From Halobacteriovoraceae bacterium (lineage in GTDB: Bacteria > Bdellovibrionota > Bacteriovoracia > Bacteriovoracales > Bacteriovoracaceae): a DNA stretch of 64,000 bases. The stretch spans positions 186,001 to 250,000 of the forward strand of contig PASP01000014.1 in NCBI GenBank assembly GCA_002712005.1, written 5' to 3'. The notes under the pieces are model-generated. The model saw only the letters and a list, made by a program, of their open reading frames with translations, did no database searches and was not told the DNA's origin. The translations under genes were made by a program, and so were the position numbers. Positions 53,329-61,493 of this stretch are shown in pieces. Each line of letters begins with the position of its first letter. Within the stretch, counting starts at the first letter, position 1.

Positions 53329-54156
53329 TTGAATGTATTTGAATATGCAGAAACTATTTTATTAAAGGGAGATCTCGATAACAAACTAATCGATAAGGAG
53401 ATAATCGATTGGTCCGTTAAGTCACCAAGATCTCCCATCGTTGTTGATTTACCTGTTAGGAATGACTCGATTAGAATATCTTCAGATCAAGTTAAGTTTC
53501 CCAAAAAAGGTGCTTTGAAAGATTCTTATCAAAGAGGAAAAGCACTTCATTTTTTTGCTAATCACGAGTTACTGGCCATTGAAATGATGGCCTATGCAAT
53601 TGTGATGTTTCCCTTTGAAAAAGAGTCGGTATACAAAAGTCTTGTTGAAACCATCTCGGAAGAGCAGAAGCATCTTAAGTTATATATAAAGCGCATGAAT
53701 GAATTTGGTGTAGAATTCGGAGATTTTCCTTTGAATCAATATTTTTGGTATTTTATGGAAAAAATGGAAAATATTGAAATGTTCTTCAGCGTAATTGCTT
53801 TAACTTTTGAACAAGCGAATTTAGACTTTGCCCTCTATTATAAGAATCTTTTTAAAGATCTCGGTGATAGTAAAACAGCTGCTGTTATGGAAGTTATATA
53901 TCAGGATGAAATTAAACATGTTGCAAGAGGCCGATCCCATCTAAGCAAGGTGGTTTCTAAATCAGAGGAATATATTTCGTTTTGGGATTACTTTCTAAGT
54001 TTATTACCAGCTCCACTTACTGCTGATAGGGCCAAGGGGATGATCTTTGATGAAAAAGGCAGACAAAAGGCTGGCCTTGATCAAGCCTTTATTCAAAATC
54101 TAAAAGACTATAAAGGTGACTTTAAAATCACTCAAAGAAAAGAATGGAAGTCATAA
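53329..54156 (+). CDS. DUF455 ferritin-like (probable di-iron) protein
   Basis: 275 residues. A TTG start directly follows the helicase TAA. A four-helix ferritin-like core has a full apparent di-iron set: E80 (FFANHELLAIE), E112 with H115 (SEEQKHLKLY), E161 (TFEQANLDFALYY) and E194 with H197 (QDEIKHVARG). HFFANHELLAIEMMAYAI and EEQKHLKLY are hallmark DUF455 strings. The family is uncharacterised; relatives in fold include the MiaE tRNA hydroxylases and fatty-acid oxygenases. It lies between the SUV3-like helicase and an ATP-grasp protein, overlapping the latter by 13 bp. Confidence 0.85.
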   Translation: MNVFEYAETILLKGDLDNKLIDKEIIDWSVKSPRSPIVVDLPVRNDSIRISSDQVKFPKKGALKDSYQRGKALHFFANHELLAIEMMAYAIVMFPFEKESVYKSLVETISEEQKHLKLYIKRMNEFGVEFGDFPLNQYFWYFMEKMENIEMFFSVIALTFEQANLDFALYYKNLFKDLGDSKTAAVMEVIYQDEIKHVARGRSHLSKVVSKSEEYISFWDYFLSLLPAPLTADRAKGMIFDEKGRQKAGLDQAFIQNLKDYKGDFKITQRKEWKS

Positions 54157-55115
54157 AATTCTATACGAATTTTACTTTTGAAGAGGAACTCTTAAATGGT
54201 TTTAGGAAGGGAATCTACAATAAAAAGAATTACTTCTTTGAATTCCTCTTTCTATGGATAGAAGGGGACGATAAAATTCTTTGGACACCCAAAGGATATG
54301 ATAAACAATATCTAGATCAAATAAGAAGATTGACGGGATCAGTTCCCCACATCTCGGAGAAACTAAAAAAAGAAGACCGTCTTGAATTGTGGTGGGGAGA
54401 TTCTCAGAAAAGAAATGAAGTTGAAATTAACGATAAGTTGACTAGCTTTAGGGCGCGTAATGAACTTGGCTTTGGTCTTGAGAATTCATGTATCATTTCT
54501 CAACAAGAGGAGTTGGCTCAATATAGTGAATTCCCAGAAAAGCACTATCTCTTTAAAAGTCGATTTGGATTTTCCGGAAGAGGGATGAGTTCTGATCCTA
54601 TAAAAGCGAAAAATTTTAATTTACCTCTTCTTGTAGAGCCTCTTCTTTCAGTAGTTGATAACTATGGAATCACATTTTTTAATGAAAATGATTATTTTGT
54701 GATTAAAAACTATAGTGATCATTTAGGACAGTTTAAGGGTGGGGAATTTGTGGATTTTCAAGACAGAGTAATTCTTGAGAAAATGAAAAAGATCTTTGAA
54801 TGGTACAAATTCAACTTTAATGTGGCCCGTTTACAAATAGACTTCTTCTCCTATCTGAAAGAGGGAGAGTTGATGTGGAATTACTTAAGTGAAGTCAATC
54901 ATAGAAAAACAATGGGATATATCCTCAATCAATTAAAAGAAAAATTCGGTGATCGTTACGCATACTTAAAAATTGGAGCTGTAGATACAACTTCACTTAA
55001 GGTCTCTAAAATTAATAAAATAGAACTTTCACCAATAAATCATCCCATGAAAGTGACTTACTTAGGATCAGATCATCCCAATATTAGAGAGCGTTACTTA
55101 CAAAATTTAGTGTGA
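54144..55115 (+). CDS. ATP-grasp-like protein
   Basis: 323 residues, no signal peptide. YLFKSRFGFSGRGMSS (about 132-147) looks like the ATP-binding Lys and Gly-rich loop, LLVEPLLSVVDNYGITFF fits the hinge, and LQIDFFSYL then YLSEVNHRKTMGY gives the Asp and the E-x-N-x-R metal and ATP site. This is the usual order of ATP-grasp ligases. Substrates cannot be predicted. It overlaps the DUF455 gene by 13 bp and so is co-translated; its 3' end overlaps a convergent aldolase-like gene by 22 bp. Confidence 0.75.
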   Translation: MEVIKFYTNFTFEEELLNGFRKGIYNKKNYFFEFLFLWIEGDDKILWTPKGYDKQYLDQIRRLTGSVPHISEKLKKEDRLELWWGDSQKRNEVEINDKLTSFRARNELGFGLENSCIISQQEELAQYSEFPEKHYLFKSRFGFSGRGMSSDPIKAKNFNLPLLVEPLLSVVDNYGITFFNENDYFVIKNYSDHLGQFKGGEFVDFQDRVILEKMKKIFEWYKFNFNVARLQIDFFSYLKEGELMWNYLSEVNHRKTMGYILNQLKEKFGDRYAYLKIGAVDTTSLKVSKINKIELSPINHPMKVTYLGSDHPNIRERYLQNLV

Positions 55116-55732
55116 ACTTCTAAAATCAAATCTGCTGCCTCTTGCATCGTTTTTCCATAGCTGATGACTCCATCTTCATGACCTTTCATTACAATGATAC
55201 CTGAAGTTTTGTTTCCTATGGAGCTTTGAACGGCTTTAGCCATCTCTTCTGTGCCATAGGGAACATCCTCTGGAGTTGAGTCATACTGTTGATCAATCAT
55301 ACCTTTCCATATTTCCTTATTATGGATATGAAAAACACATTTAATATTTTGAGAATCAGCCTCATAAATGGCTGCATGAGTGAGAGCTTCACTCGAAGCC
55401 TGTAATGGACCCATGGCCTTGATAGACCAATTCTTAAAGTTATAATCAAGTACTCTAGTATAGTATTTCCCGTCTAAATGCTCTCTTCCGCCTGTCTGTG
55501 TACCCGTAATGACAAATTGAGAATGATTAGTCTGATGAAAATTTGAATAATCCATTTTTAAGGAAAGATTTCCATACCCGATTTTTTCAGGCAGGTATTC
55601 TCCAATAAGTTTGAGCTGGTAGAGCTGATGGCGCCATTTTTCAAGATCTTCGTACTCTTGTTGCCCTAGAGGCGAAGAGAGGGTAAACCCTGATGTATCG
55701 TATTTTATGACACCGTCATCTATTTCAGACAT
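55094..55732 (-). CDS. Class II aldolase/adducin-family protein
   Basis: 212 residues from the ATG at 55732; an ATG seven codons earlier (55753) is possible. YGNLSLKM (GN-S), FVITGTQTGG, HAAIYEADSQNIKCVFHIHNKEIWKGM (zinc-binding HxH) and GIIVMKGHEDGVISYGKTMQEAAD (second His) match class II aldolase/adducin proteins. It may act on a sugar phosphate or methylthioribulose phosphate, but no pathway neighbour confirms it. Confidence 0.85.
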   Translation of the reverse strand: MSEIDDGVIKYDTSGFTLSSPLGQQEYEDLEKWRHQLYQLKLIGEYLPEKIGYGNLSLKMDYSNFHQTNHSQFVITGTQTGGREHLDGKYYTRVLDYNFKNWSIKAMGPLQASSEALTHAAIYEADSQNIKCVFHIHNKEIWKGMIDQQYDSTPEDVPYGTEEMAKAVQSSIGNKTSGIIVMKGHEDGVISYGKTMQEAADLILEVHTKFCK

Positions 55733-55906
55733 CCTTATTTTCCTTGAAAGCATTTATTTTTTGAATTATTCGGATTTTTAATGAGTTATCCTAAATATTT
55801 TTTACAAGTTTTCGATAAGTTATAAAATGTTTAAATTTGAAACTCTATAAATACCGAGGCTTGTAGTTAAAGTCACGGTTAGATAAGAAAATAGGGATGA
55901 ATTTCG

Positions 55907-57079
55907 ATGTCAAAAGTCGATGAGCTGAAAGAAAAATTTTCAAGATTTATCGAAGATCTTAAAAAGAAAATTCCTTCTAAGAAGGGAGGGGCTGAAGATC
56001 ATGATGATTATGAAGATGATGAACTCATTGACGATGAGTTTGAAGAAGCTACGGGAAAGGTTGAAGTAAACCCCGATGATCTCGAAGGTGAAATTGATGA
56101 TGACTTTGAAGAGTCCACTGAAATTGGTGGAGAAAAAAAGGCATCTCAAGGTTCTCCTGATGGTGAAGAAGATGATGAAGATTTAGACGATGATGAAGAA
56201 GAAGACGAAGAAAGTGAAGAGGCCAAAAAGCAAAAACAAAAAAGTATGCTTATTCGTGGTCTACTTGTCGTTATTATAGTTTACTTATTCTATGATCAAT
56301 TTACGGGTGGTGATGAGCAACCTGTTCCAAATAATCAGGTGCAACAAAAGAAGCCAATTAGAAAGAAAAAGCTTGCTCCAAAGAATCCAAAAAATCTTAA
56401 AAAAGAGAAGAAGACGAAGCCGACTGCTGTGGTAACTCCAAAACCAAAGCCTGAACCGACACCTGAGCCAACGCCAGAGCCGACACCTGAACCAACGCCA
56501 GAGCCTACTCCAGAGCCTACTCCAGAGCCGACACCTGAACCAACGCCAGAGCCTACACCAGAAGCAACTCCAGAACCAAAGGCCGAGGTTAAAAAAGAGA
56601 GTATGACTCTAACTCTTAACGAAGATGAGAATAAATTAGGGGAAAAGAAGGATTCAGAGGAATCATCTTCAGATACAATTGATGCTATGAAGAATGCTAT
56701 TAAAGAGGATCTTATCCAAAAAGCAGAAGATAAGAAGAAGGTAAAGGAATCTTTAGAGCTCATGGAAGAAGATATGGATTATGTCGCTCCTCCAAATTAT
56801 AAACGTTTGGGAAGAGGGTTAGTTTATAATTGTATCGATAAGCATTGGGCTTGTGTCGACAAGTTTGCTTATTTTCAATGTCGAGAAAATTTCAAATACA
56901 ATAAAAATAAGAAGAAGAAATCAGAATGTGTAGTAAGAAATGTCTATGCAAGTGAAGATGATTGTAGCGTTATACAGACATATTATATCAATATGGGAGA
57001 GCCTACTGATTTTTGTGATGATTTGAAATCTTCGGAGAAAAATACAATAAAAACAAAAATTCAACTCAATGGTAACTAG
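55907..57079 (+). CDS. Single-pass membrane protein with acidic cytoplasmic and Pro/Thr/Glu-repeat periplasmic regions
   Basis: 390 residues. Residues 30-105 are strongly acidic (DDEEEDEESEE). One membrane helix (IRGLLVVIIVYLFYDQF) lies near 121-137. A Lys/Pro-rich stretch follows, then a run of PEPT units (about 180-225) made from near-identical 24-bp DNA repeats. The C-terminal 90 residues have six Cys (YNCIDKHWACVDKFAYFQC, SECVVRN, DDCSVI, DFCDDL), so a disulfide domain. The layout suggests a stalk holding a small periplasmic domain off the inner membrane. First gene of a three-gene unit. Confidence 0.78.
   Translation: MSKVDELKEKFSRFIEDLKKKIPSKKGGAEDHDDYEDDELIDDEFEEATGKVEVNPDDLEGEIDDDFEESTEIGGEKKASQGSPDGEEDDEDLDDDEEEDEESEEAKKQKQKSMLIRGLLVVIIVYLFYDQFTGGDEQPVPNNQVQQKKPIRKKKLAPKNPKNLKKEKKTKPTAVVTPKPKPEPTPEPTPEPTPEPTPEPTPEPTPEPTPEPTPEPTPEATPEPKAEVKKESMTLTLNEDENKLGEKKDSEESSSDTIDAMKNAIKEDLIQKAEDKKKVKESLELMEEDMDYVAPPNYKRLGRGLVYNCIDKHWACVDKFAYFQCRENFKYNKNKKKKSECVVRNVYASEDDCSVIQTYYINMGEPTDFCDDLKSSEKNTIKTKIQLNGN
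56456..56551 (+). repeat. Tandem 24-bp and 12-bp repeats encoding PTPE
   Basis: Three 24-bp units (56456-56479, 56480-56503, 56528-56551) differ at only one base, with two identical 12-bp units (CCTACTCCAGAG) between the second and third. All are multiples of three, so copy-number change keeps the frame. Confidence 0.85.
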
Positions 57080-57092
57080 GAAAGTTTAAAAT

Positions 57093-58223
57093 ATGCATAA
57101 GGATAAAATTATATTCTATTTAAGTCCAAATTCTTCAAAAAAGAAATTTGATCAAGAGATTAAGTCTTTATTTGAGAAAGGAAAGTGGGATGCAGAATAT
57201 AAATCCTATTTTGAAGATCCAAGTCGTAAGGGACTTGTCTTTTGTTCAAAAGATGAAGTCGATCACTATAATAGAGCGAGCTTAGCAAGTGGTGTGATTA
57301 TTCTATATAGTGATGGTGAGCTTGGAGAAGAAGTTGAAAGTCTAGATGAGAACTTTGGAGACTTTATTAAAGGTTATCTTGATGACTCTAAGTTGAAAAC
57401 ATTTGGCCCTAGGCTCATTAAATCTCTTATACAAGACAAGTTACTTGACTCTACTGTGGAGGACACTCAAGAGCATTTAGGAAAAGTTTTAGAGCAAAGC
57501 TTACTCGAATTGCAAAGAGTTAAGAAACTTCATGAAAAAGTAGTCCCCATGAGGCAAGAGAAGCTAAAAGGGGTGACTGTATTTTCAAAATTTGCTGCTG
57601 GGTTTAGTTCTGGAGGTGAATTTTTTGATATAAAAAAGTCGGAGAAAGAACTTGTTATTATGCTTACAAGTACTCAGTCTTATGTCGCTTCATCTGTGAT
57701 ACTCGGTCCCTTTGAAGAATTTCAAAAAAATGGAGATTCATCAAAGGAAGGAATAGAAGACTTTTTAGAAAATCTTATCGATGAATGTCGTTCCTTAGAT
57801 CTTATAAGCCGTGAAGACTATGAACTTTTACAATTGGATATAATCCGTCTAGACTTAAGAACATACGAATATGAAGGCTTCCATTTTGGAAAAGGTTGTT
57901 ATTATTCTGACGGTGTAAAAAAGATATCTTCTAATACATTGCCGATAAATGAGAATTCGTTTGAGCAATCATATTTTCACGGCGTGTTAAGAAGAGGTCA
58001 AAAACTAATCTACGTTAGTCCTGGAGCATTTCAAAACTATGCTGAAAAAGGTCAAAAAGATAAAATTGAGACTGTCATCTTAGAACAATTCAAAAATGGT
58101 GCCCGAGAAATTCTTAATGAAGCCTTTTTTCAATTGAAAAAAGATAACGAAGAAGATTTTTTGAAGTATGATGCTTCTATTATCTATCTCGAGGTTGACC
58201 CAAATGCGTTTATTCAAGTTTAG
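57093..58223 (+). CDS. Degenerate SpoIIE/PP2C-type phosphatase-like protein
   Basis: 376 residues, cytoplasmic. The N-terminal 100 residues resemble a worn receiver domain (DKIIFYLSPNSSKKKF, GVIILYSDG). A coiled linker (LEQSLLELQRVKKLHEKVVPMRQEKL) leads to a SpoIIE-like domain: GVTVFSKFAAGFSSGGEFFDI (GGD-FYD is GGE176-FFD179), LVIMLTSTQSYVAS where the active family has a D-x-x-GHG motif, LRRGQKLIYVSPGAFQNYA, and KYDASIIYLEV. Most metal-binding Asp are lost, so a pseudophosphatase is likely. It lies 13 bp after the membrane stalk protein gene. Confidence 0.55.
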   Translation: MHKDKIIFYLSPNSSKKKFDQEIKSLFEKGKWDAEYKSYFEDPSRKGLVFCSKDEVDHYNRASLASGVIILYSDGELGEEVESLDENFGDFIKGYLDDSKLKTFGPRLIKSLIQDKLLDSTVEDTQEHLGKVLEQSLLELQRVKKLHEKVVPMRQEKLKGVTVFSKFAAGFSSGGEFFDIKKSEKELVIMLTSTQSYVASSVILGPFEEFQKNGDSSKEGIEDFLENLIDECRSLDLISREDYELLQLDIIRLDLRTYEYEGFHFGKGCYYSDGVKKISSNTLPINENSFEQSYFHGVLRRGQKLIYVSPGAFQNYAEKGQKDKIETVILEQFKNGAREILNEAFFQLKKDNEEDFLKYDASIIYLEVDPNAFIQV

Positions 58224-58866
58224 CTTAATTGCCCTATCTTTTTTTACTCTAACGTCTTCACTTGCTTTCACTACAAATGAATGCTTAAGAAAAGACTTTG
58301 ATTTACAGGTAAGTCATAAAGGATTTCCTTTTGGTCTCTTAGAAGTAAAGCTAGGCCTTAAGAAGGAAGGTTGTAATCTAACAATTGATCATCAAGAGTT
58401 GAAATATCTTAATTCTGCTTGGCAGGTCGATGTATGTAGGGGACCTGTTCATATTAAAAAAGGTGCCGGAGCTGTAGAGGTCATTAAAAAAGTAAATAAT
58501 TGCACTCAAGCCTCAAAAGATGACTTTTGCTTAGAGTTTAAAGAACTAACTACTTTGATCCAAGATGACGGTCTTATCTTTGCGAGTGGTGTTAAAGAAA
58601 ATATTTCTTCAGATCATGGCCAGGTTTACTGTGGATTTCTTTTATTAAAGAAGTATTTGGATGAATCTCTCGTCTTTAGTGGCTCCAGCGATTACGATGA
58701 TCGACTAGAAACCTTAAAGGGTTCAAAAATTAAAGATAGAACTTCTGCTGACTCAGATCAGAGGTCTATTGCCCCTCGTCCGGTTATGGATGACTCACCT
58801 TTAGAAGTATCAGACTCTAAAGATGAAGAGAGTGACTTGGATGAAAGAGGAGAGGGCTCATTTTAA
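58204..58866 (+). CDS. Secreted protein with acidic C-terminus, unknown
   Basis: 220 residues from the ATG at 58204, overlapping the previous gene by 20 bp; an in-frame ATG at 58168 would add 12 residues and hide the signal peptide (LFKFSLIALSFFTLTSSLA). The mature part has six Cys (NECLRKD, EGCNLTI, DVCRGPV, NNCTQAS, DFCLEF, VYCGFL), a beta-rich core, and an Asp/Ser/Glu-rich tail. Third gene of the 55.9-58.9 kb operon; no family recognised. Confidence 0.72.
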   Translation: MRLFKFSLIALSFFTLTSSLAFTTNECLRKDFDLQVSHKGFPFGLLEVKLGLKKEGCNLTIDHQELKYLNSAWQVDVCRGPVHIKKGAGAVEVIKKVNNCTQASKDDFCLEFKELTTLIQDDGLIFASGVKENISSDHGQVYCGFLLLKKYLDESLVFSGSSDYDDRLETLKGSKIKDRTSADSDQRSIAPRPVMDDSPLEVSDSKDEESDLDERGEGSF

Positions 58867-58867
58867 T

Positions 58868-58896
58868 AAAAAAAAAGGGATCTTGTAGATCCCTTT
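58868..58896 (-). terminator. Intrinsic terminator for the gamma-lyase operon
   Basis: On the minus strand: AAAGGGATC, loop TACAA, GATCCCTTT and a run of further T. Nine perfect pairs. The plus strand has only three T and AG after the stem, so it mainly serves the minus-strand operon. Confidence 0.9.
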
Positions 58897-58911
58897 AGTC
58901 TTAATTGTTTT

Positions 58912-60072
58912 TTAGATAGACTTGAAAGCCTTTTCAAGATCTTCAATAAGATCGTCACAGTCTTCAATTCCAACACTTAATCGAATGAGGTTATCAAAAA
59001 TACCGAGTTCTTCTCTAACCGTTTTAGGAATAGATGCGTGAGTCATGATTGCTGGATGTTCAATTAAACTTTCAACCCCACCAAGAGATTCAGCTAGAGC
59101 AAAGAGCTTAACCTTCTCTAAGAATTTACGAGATTTTTTAATATCTCCCTTAAGAAAGAAAGTAATCATTCCACCAAATCCACTCATTTGGGATTTTGCA
59201 ATTCTGTGCTGAGGGTGTGATTTAAGTCCTGGATAGACAACTCTCTCAACTTTAGGATGTTTCTCAAGATACTGAGCAACTTTCTTTGCATTTTTTTGAT
59301 GAGCTTCCATTCTGATCGCTAGAGTTTTCAGCCCTCTTAGAACAAGCCATGAATCAAATGGAGATTGACTTGGTCCCATTGAGTTTTGAAGAGTCCAAAC
59401 TTTATCATAGAATGACTTTTTATTAGTCATAAGACATCCCCCGACAACATCAGAATGACCATTAAGATATTTTGTCATGGAATGGAATACAACATCTGCA
59501 CCTAGTTCAATTGGTTTTTGAAAGTAAGAACTCATGAATGTGTTGTCGACAATAGACATTGCCTTATATTTCTTAGCAAGTGCCGTCGCTTTTTTGATGT
59601 CTGTGATTTTTAATAGAGGGTTTGTCGGAGACTCAATCCAAAAGAGAGTAGGCTTTAATTCTTTGAGCTTTTCTTCTACTCGTTTAAGGTCTGTCGTATC
59701 TATGAAAACTACATTATGTGTCTTATTAAATACCGTAGTAAGAAGTCTATAAGTTCCTCCGTAAACATCATCACCACATAGAATAGTCGAGCCTTCAGGG
59801 ATAGCGTGAAGAATCAAAGAGGCAATCGCTAAACCACTACTTGCTACTAATGCATATTTTGCACTCTCTAGATCTGCAAGACACTCTTCCAGACGTGATC
59901 TAGTTGGATTATGAGAACGTGTATATTCGTAACCTTTATGCTTACCCGGAGAGGATTGAACATAAGTGGAGGTTTGATAGATAGGCGGCATGATAGCGCC
60001 TGTTTCTTCATCAGGGTGTCCTCCTGAGTGGATTACTTTTGTTGCAAATTTATGTTGTGTTTTCTTGGCCAT
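58912..60072 (-). CDS. Cystathionine gamma-lyase/synthase-type PLP enzyme
   Basis: 386 residues, Cys/Met-metabolism PLP family. FATKVIHSGGHPDEETGAIMPPIYQTSTY, YEYTRSHNPTRSRLEECLADLE, ASSGLAI, DDVYGGTYR, ESPTNPLLKI, the PLP-lysine motif SMTKYLNGHSD, and ESLGGVESLIEHPAIMTH are intact. The family also contains gamma-synthase, but its place 9 bp after cystathionine beta-synthase favours gamma-lyase: cystathionine to cysteine, 2-oxobutyrate and ammonia. AGGA before the ATG. Confidence 0.92.
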   Translation of the reverse strand: MAKKTQHKFATKVIHSGGHPDEETGAIMPPIYQTSTYVQSSPGKHKGYEYTRSHNPTRSRLEECLADLESAKYALVASSGLAIASLILHAIPEGSTILCGDDVYGGTYRLLTTVFNKTHNVVFIDTTDLKRVEEKLKELKPTLFWIESPTNPLLKITDIKKATALAKKYKAMSIVDNTFMSSYFQKPIELGADVVFHSMTKYLNGHSDVVGGCLMTNKKSFYDKVWTLQNSMGPSQSPFDSWLVLRGLKTLAIRMEAHQKNAKKVAQYLEKHPKVERVVYPGLKSHPQHRIAKSQMSGFGGMITFFLKGDIKKSRKFLEKVKLFALAESLGGVESLIEHPAIMTHASIPKTVREELGIFDNLIRLSVGIEDCDDLIEDLEKAFKSI

Positions 60073-60081
60073 AATAAATCC

Positions 60082-61473
60082 TTAATAGCTTCTTGTTTTT
60101 CCGAGGTATTGAAGTACGTCGATATTAGTAAGTATATCTACAAGCTTTCCATCTTTAGTAATGAGAGCAACATCTTTTTGAAGAAGGGCATCGGCTACAG
60201 TTGAAAGCAATTCATTGATATCTACTACCTTATAGTTTTGGTTAAAGGCCAATGAGATATTATCGTCTTTACCAAATTCTCCCATCATAACTGGCTTTAA
60301 AAGATTTTTCTCAGTTACGAGTCCAGTAATATCACCTTTAGAGTTTAGGCAAGGAAGTTGCGAAATACCTTGCTTATCCATTAATGCGATGGCTTCACCA
60401 ATTGTCGAATTATCATTAATAGTTAAAAGTTTTCCTGATGATTTTTCTAGAGAGCTAAGGACATCTTTGATTTGAACATCAAATGAACTGTCGAGATAAC
60501 CATTGTCACTCATCCAATCATCATTATAAATCTTAGAAGCATAGCGATTCCCAGAGTCGTGTAGGAGGACAAGAATTTTCTTACGCTCTGTTTGCTTTTC
60601 TGCATATTTTAAAGCTCCTGCGATAGCAGCTCCAGCAGAACCTCCAGCGTAAATCCCTTCTTCTTTAAGTAGACGTCTCGTCATAAGAAAAGACTCTTTG
60701 TCACCAATCACTTCCCAAGTGTCGATATTTGGAAAATCATAGTTTTCAGGAATGAAGTCTTCTCCAACTCCTTCTAAGACATAAGTTTTCGCTTCGATCA
60801 TTTCACCTGTTTGAGCGTAGTGAGCAACAATTGATCCTTCACAGTCAACACCTACAATTTCTACATTAGGCATCTTTTCTTTAAAGTATCGGCCACAACC
60901 TGAAATCGTTCCTCCGGTTCCAACTGTGGCAAGAAACACATCAAAGTCTCCACTTGTTTGCTCATACATTTCGGGGGCAGTCCATGTGTAGTGAGTATTT
61001 CTATTGTGGAGATTGTCGTATTGATTTACATAGAAAGAATTAGGAATTGTCTCACTAAGTCTCTTTGATACACTATAGTAACTTCTTGGATCCTCTGGAG
61101 CTACATTCGTAGGACAAACTACAACTTTTGCCCCAAACGCTCTAAGGTTATCAATTTTTTCTTTGGACTGTTTGTCAGCTAAAACAAAGATACACTTATA
61201 ACCGTGAACCGCGGCCCACATGGCCAGACCCACACCGGTATTCCCCGATGTTCCTTCTATAATCGTTCCCCCTGGCTTAAGCTTTCCCTCTTTAACAGCT
61301 TGATCAAGCATATAGGCTCCAATTCTGTCTTTAGTTGAGCCACCAGGATTCATGAATTCCATTTTAACGTAGATATCGCAGTTACAGTCTTTAGTGATAT
61401 GGTTGAGTTTTACAATAGGTGTTCCACCGATAGCATCAACTACATTGGCCTTAGCGCCTTTCATAAGTGTCAT
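60082..61473 (-). CDS. Cystathionine beta-synthase with CBS domains
   Basis: 463 residues. The PLP fold type II core has GGTPIVKLNHI, EFMNPGGSTKDRIG (PLP Lys), GTSGNTGVGLAM, ATVGTGGTISGCGRYFKE and GIYAGGSAGAAI. From about residue 345 a CBS-domain pair follows (TIGEAIALMDKQGISQLPCLNSKGDITGLVTEK, VADALLQKDVALITKDGKLVDILTNIDVLQYL), which in relatives binds S-adenosylmethionine. There is no N-terminal heme domain. It joins homocysteine (made by AhcY) to serine. GGGG before the start; part of an operon with gshA and the gamma-lyase. Confidence 0.94.
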   Translation of the reverse strand: MTLMKGAKANVVDAIGGTPIVKLNHITKDCNCDIYVKMEFMNPGGSTKDRIGAYMLDQAVKEGKLKPGGTIIEGTSGNTGVGLAMWAAVHGYKCIFVLADKQSKEKIDNLRAFGAKVVVCPTNVAPEDPRSYYSVSKRLSETIPNSFYVNQYDNLHNRNTHYTWTAPEMYEQTSGDFDVFLATVGTGGTISGCGRYFKEKMPNVEIVGVDCEGSIVAHYAQTGEMIEAKTYVLEGVGEDFIPENYDFPNIDTWEVIGDKESFLMTRRLLKEEGIYAGGSAGAAIAGALKYAEKQTERKKILVLLHDSGNRYASKIYNDDWMSDNGYLDSSFDVQIKDVLSSLEKSSGKLLTINDNSTIGEAIALMDKQGISQLPCLNSKGDITGLVTEKNLLKPVMMGEFGKDDNISLAFNQNYKVVDINELLSTVADALLQKDVALITKDGKLVDILTNIDVLQYLGKTRSY

Positions 61474-61493
61474 TTTTTATCCCCTGATTCTAT

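Noticed and set aside
56335-56763. Minus-strand frame encoding Gly/Ser/Val repeats
   Set aside because: Mirror image of the Pro/Thr/Glu repeat DNA in the 55907 gene; it has no start signal.
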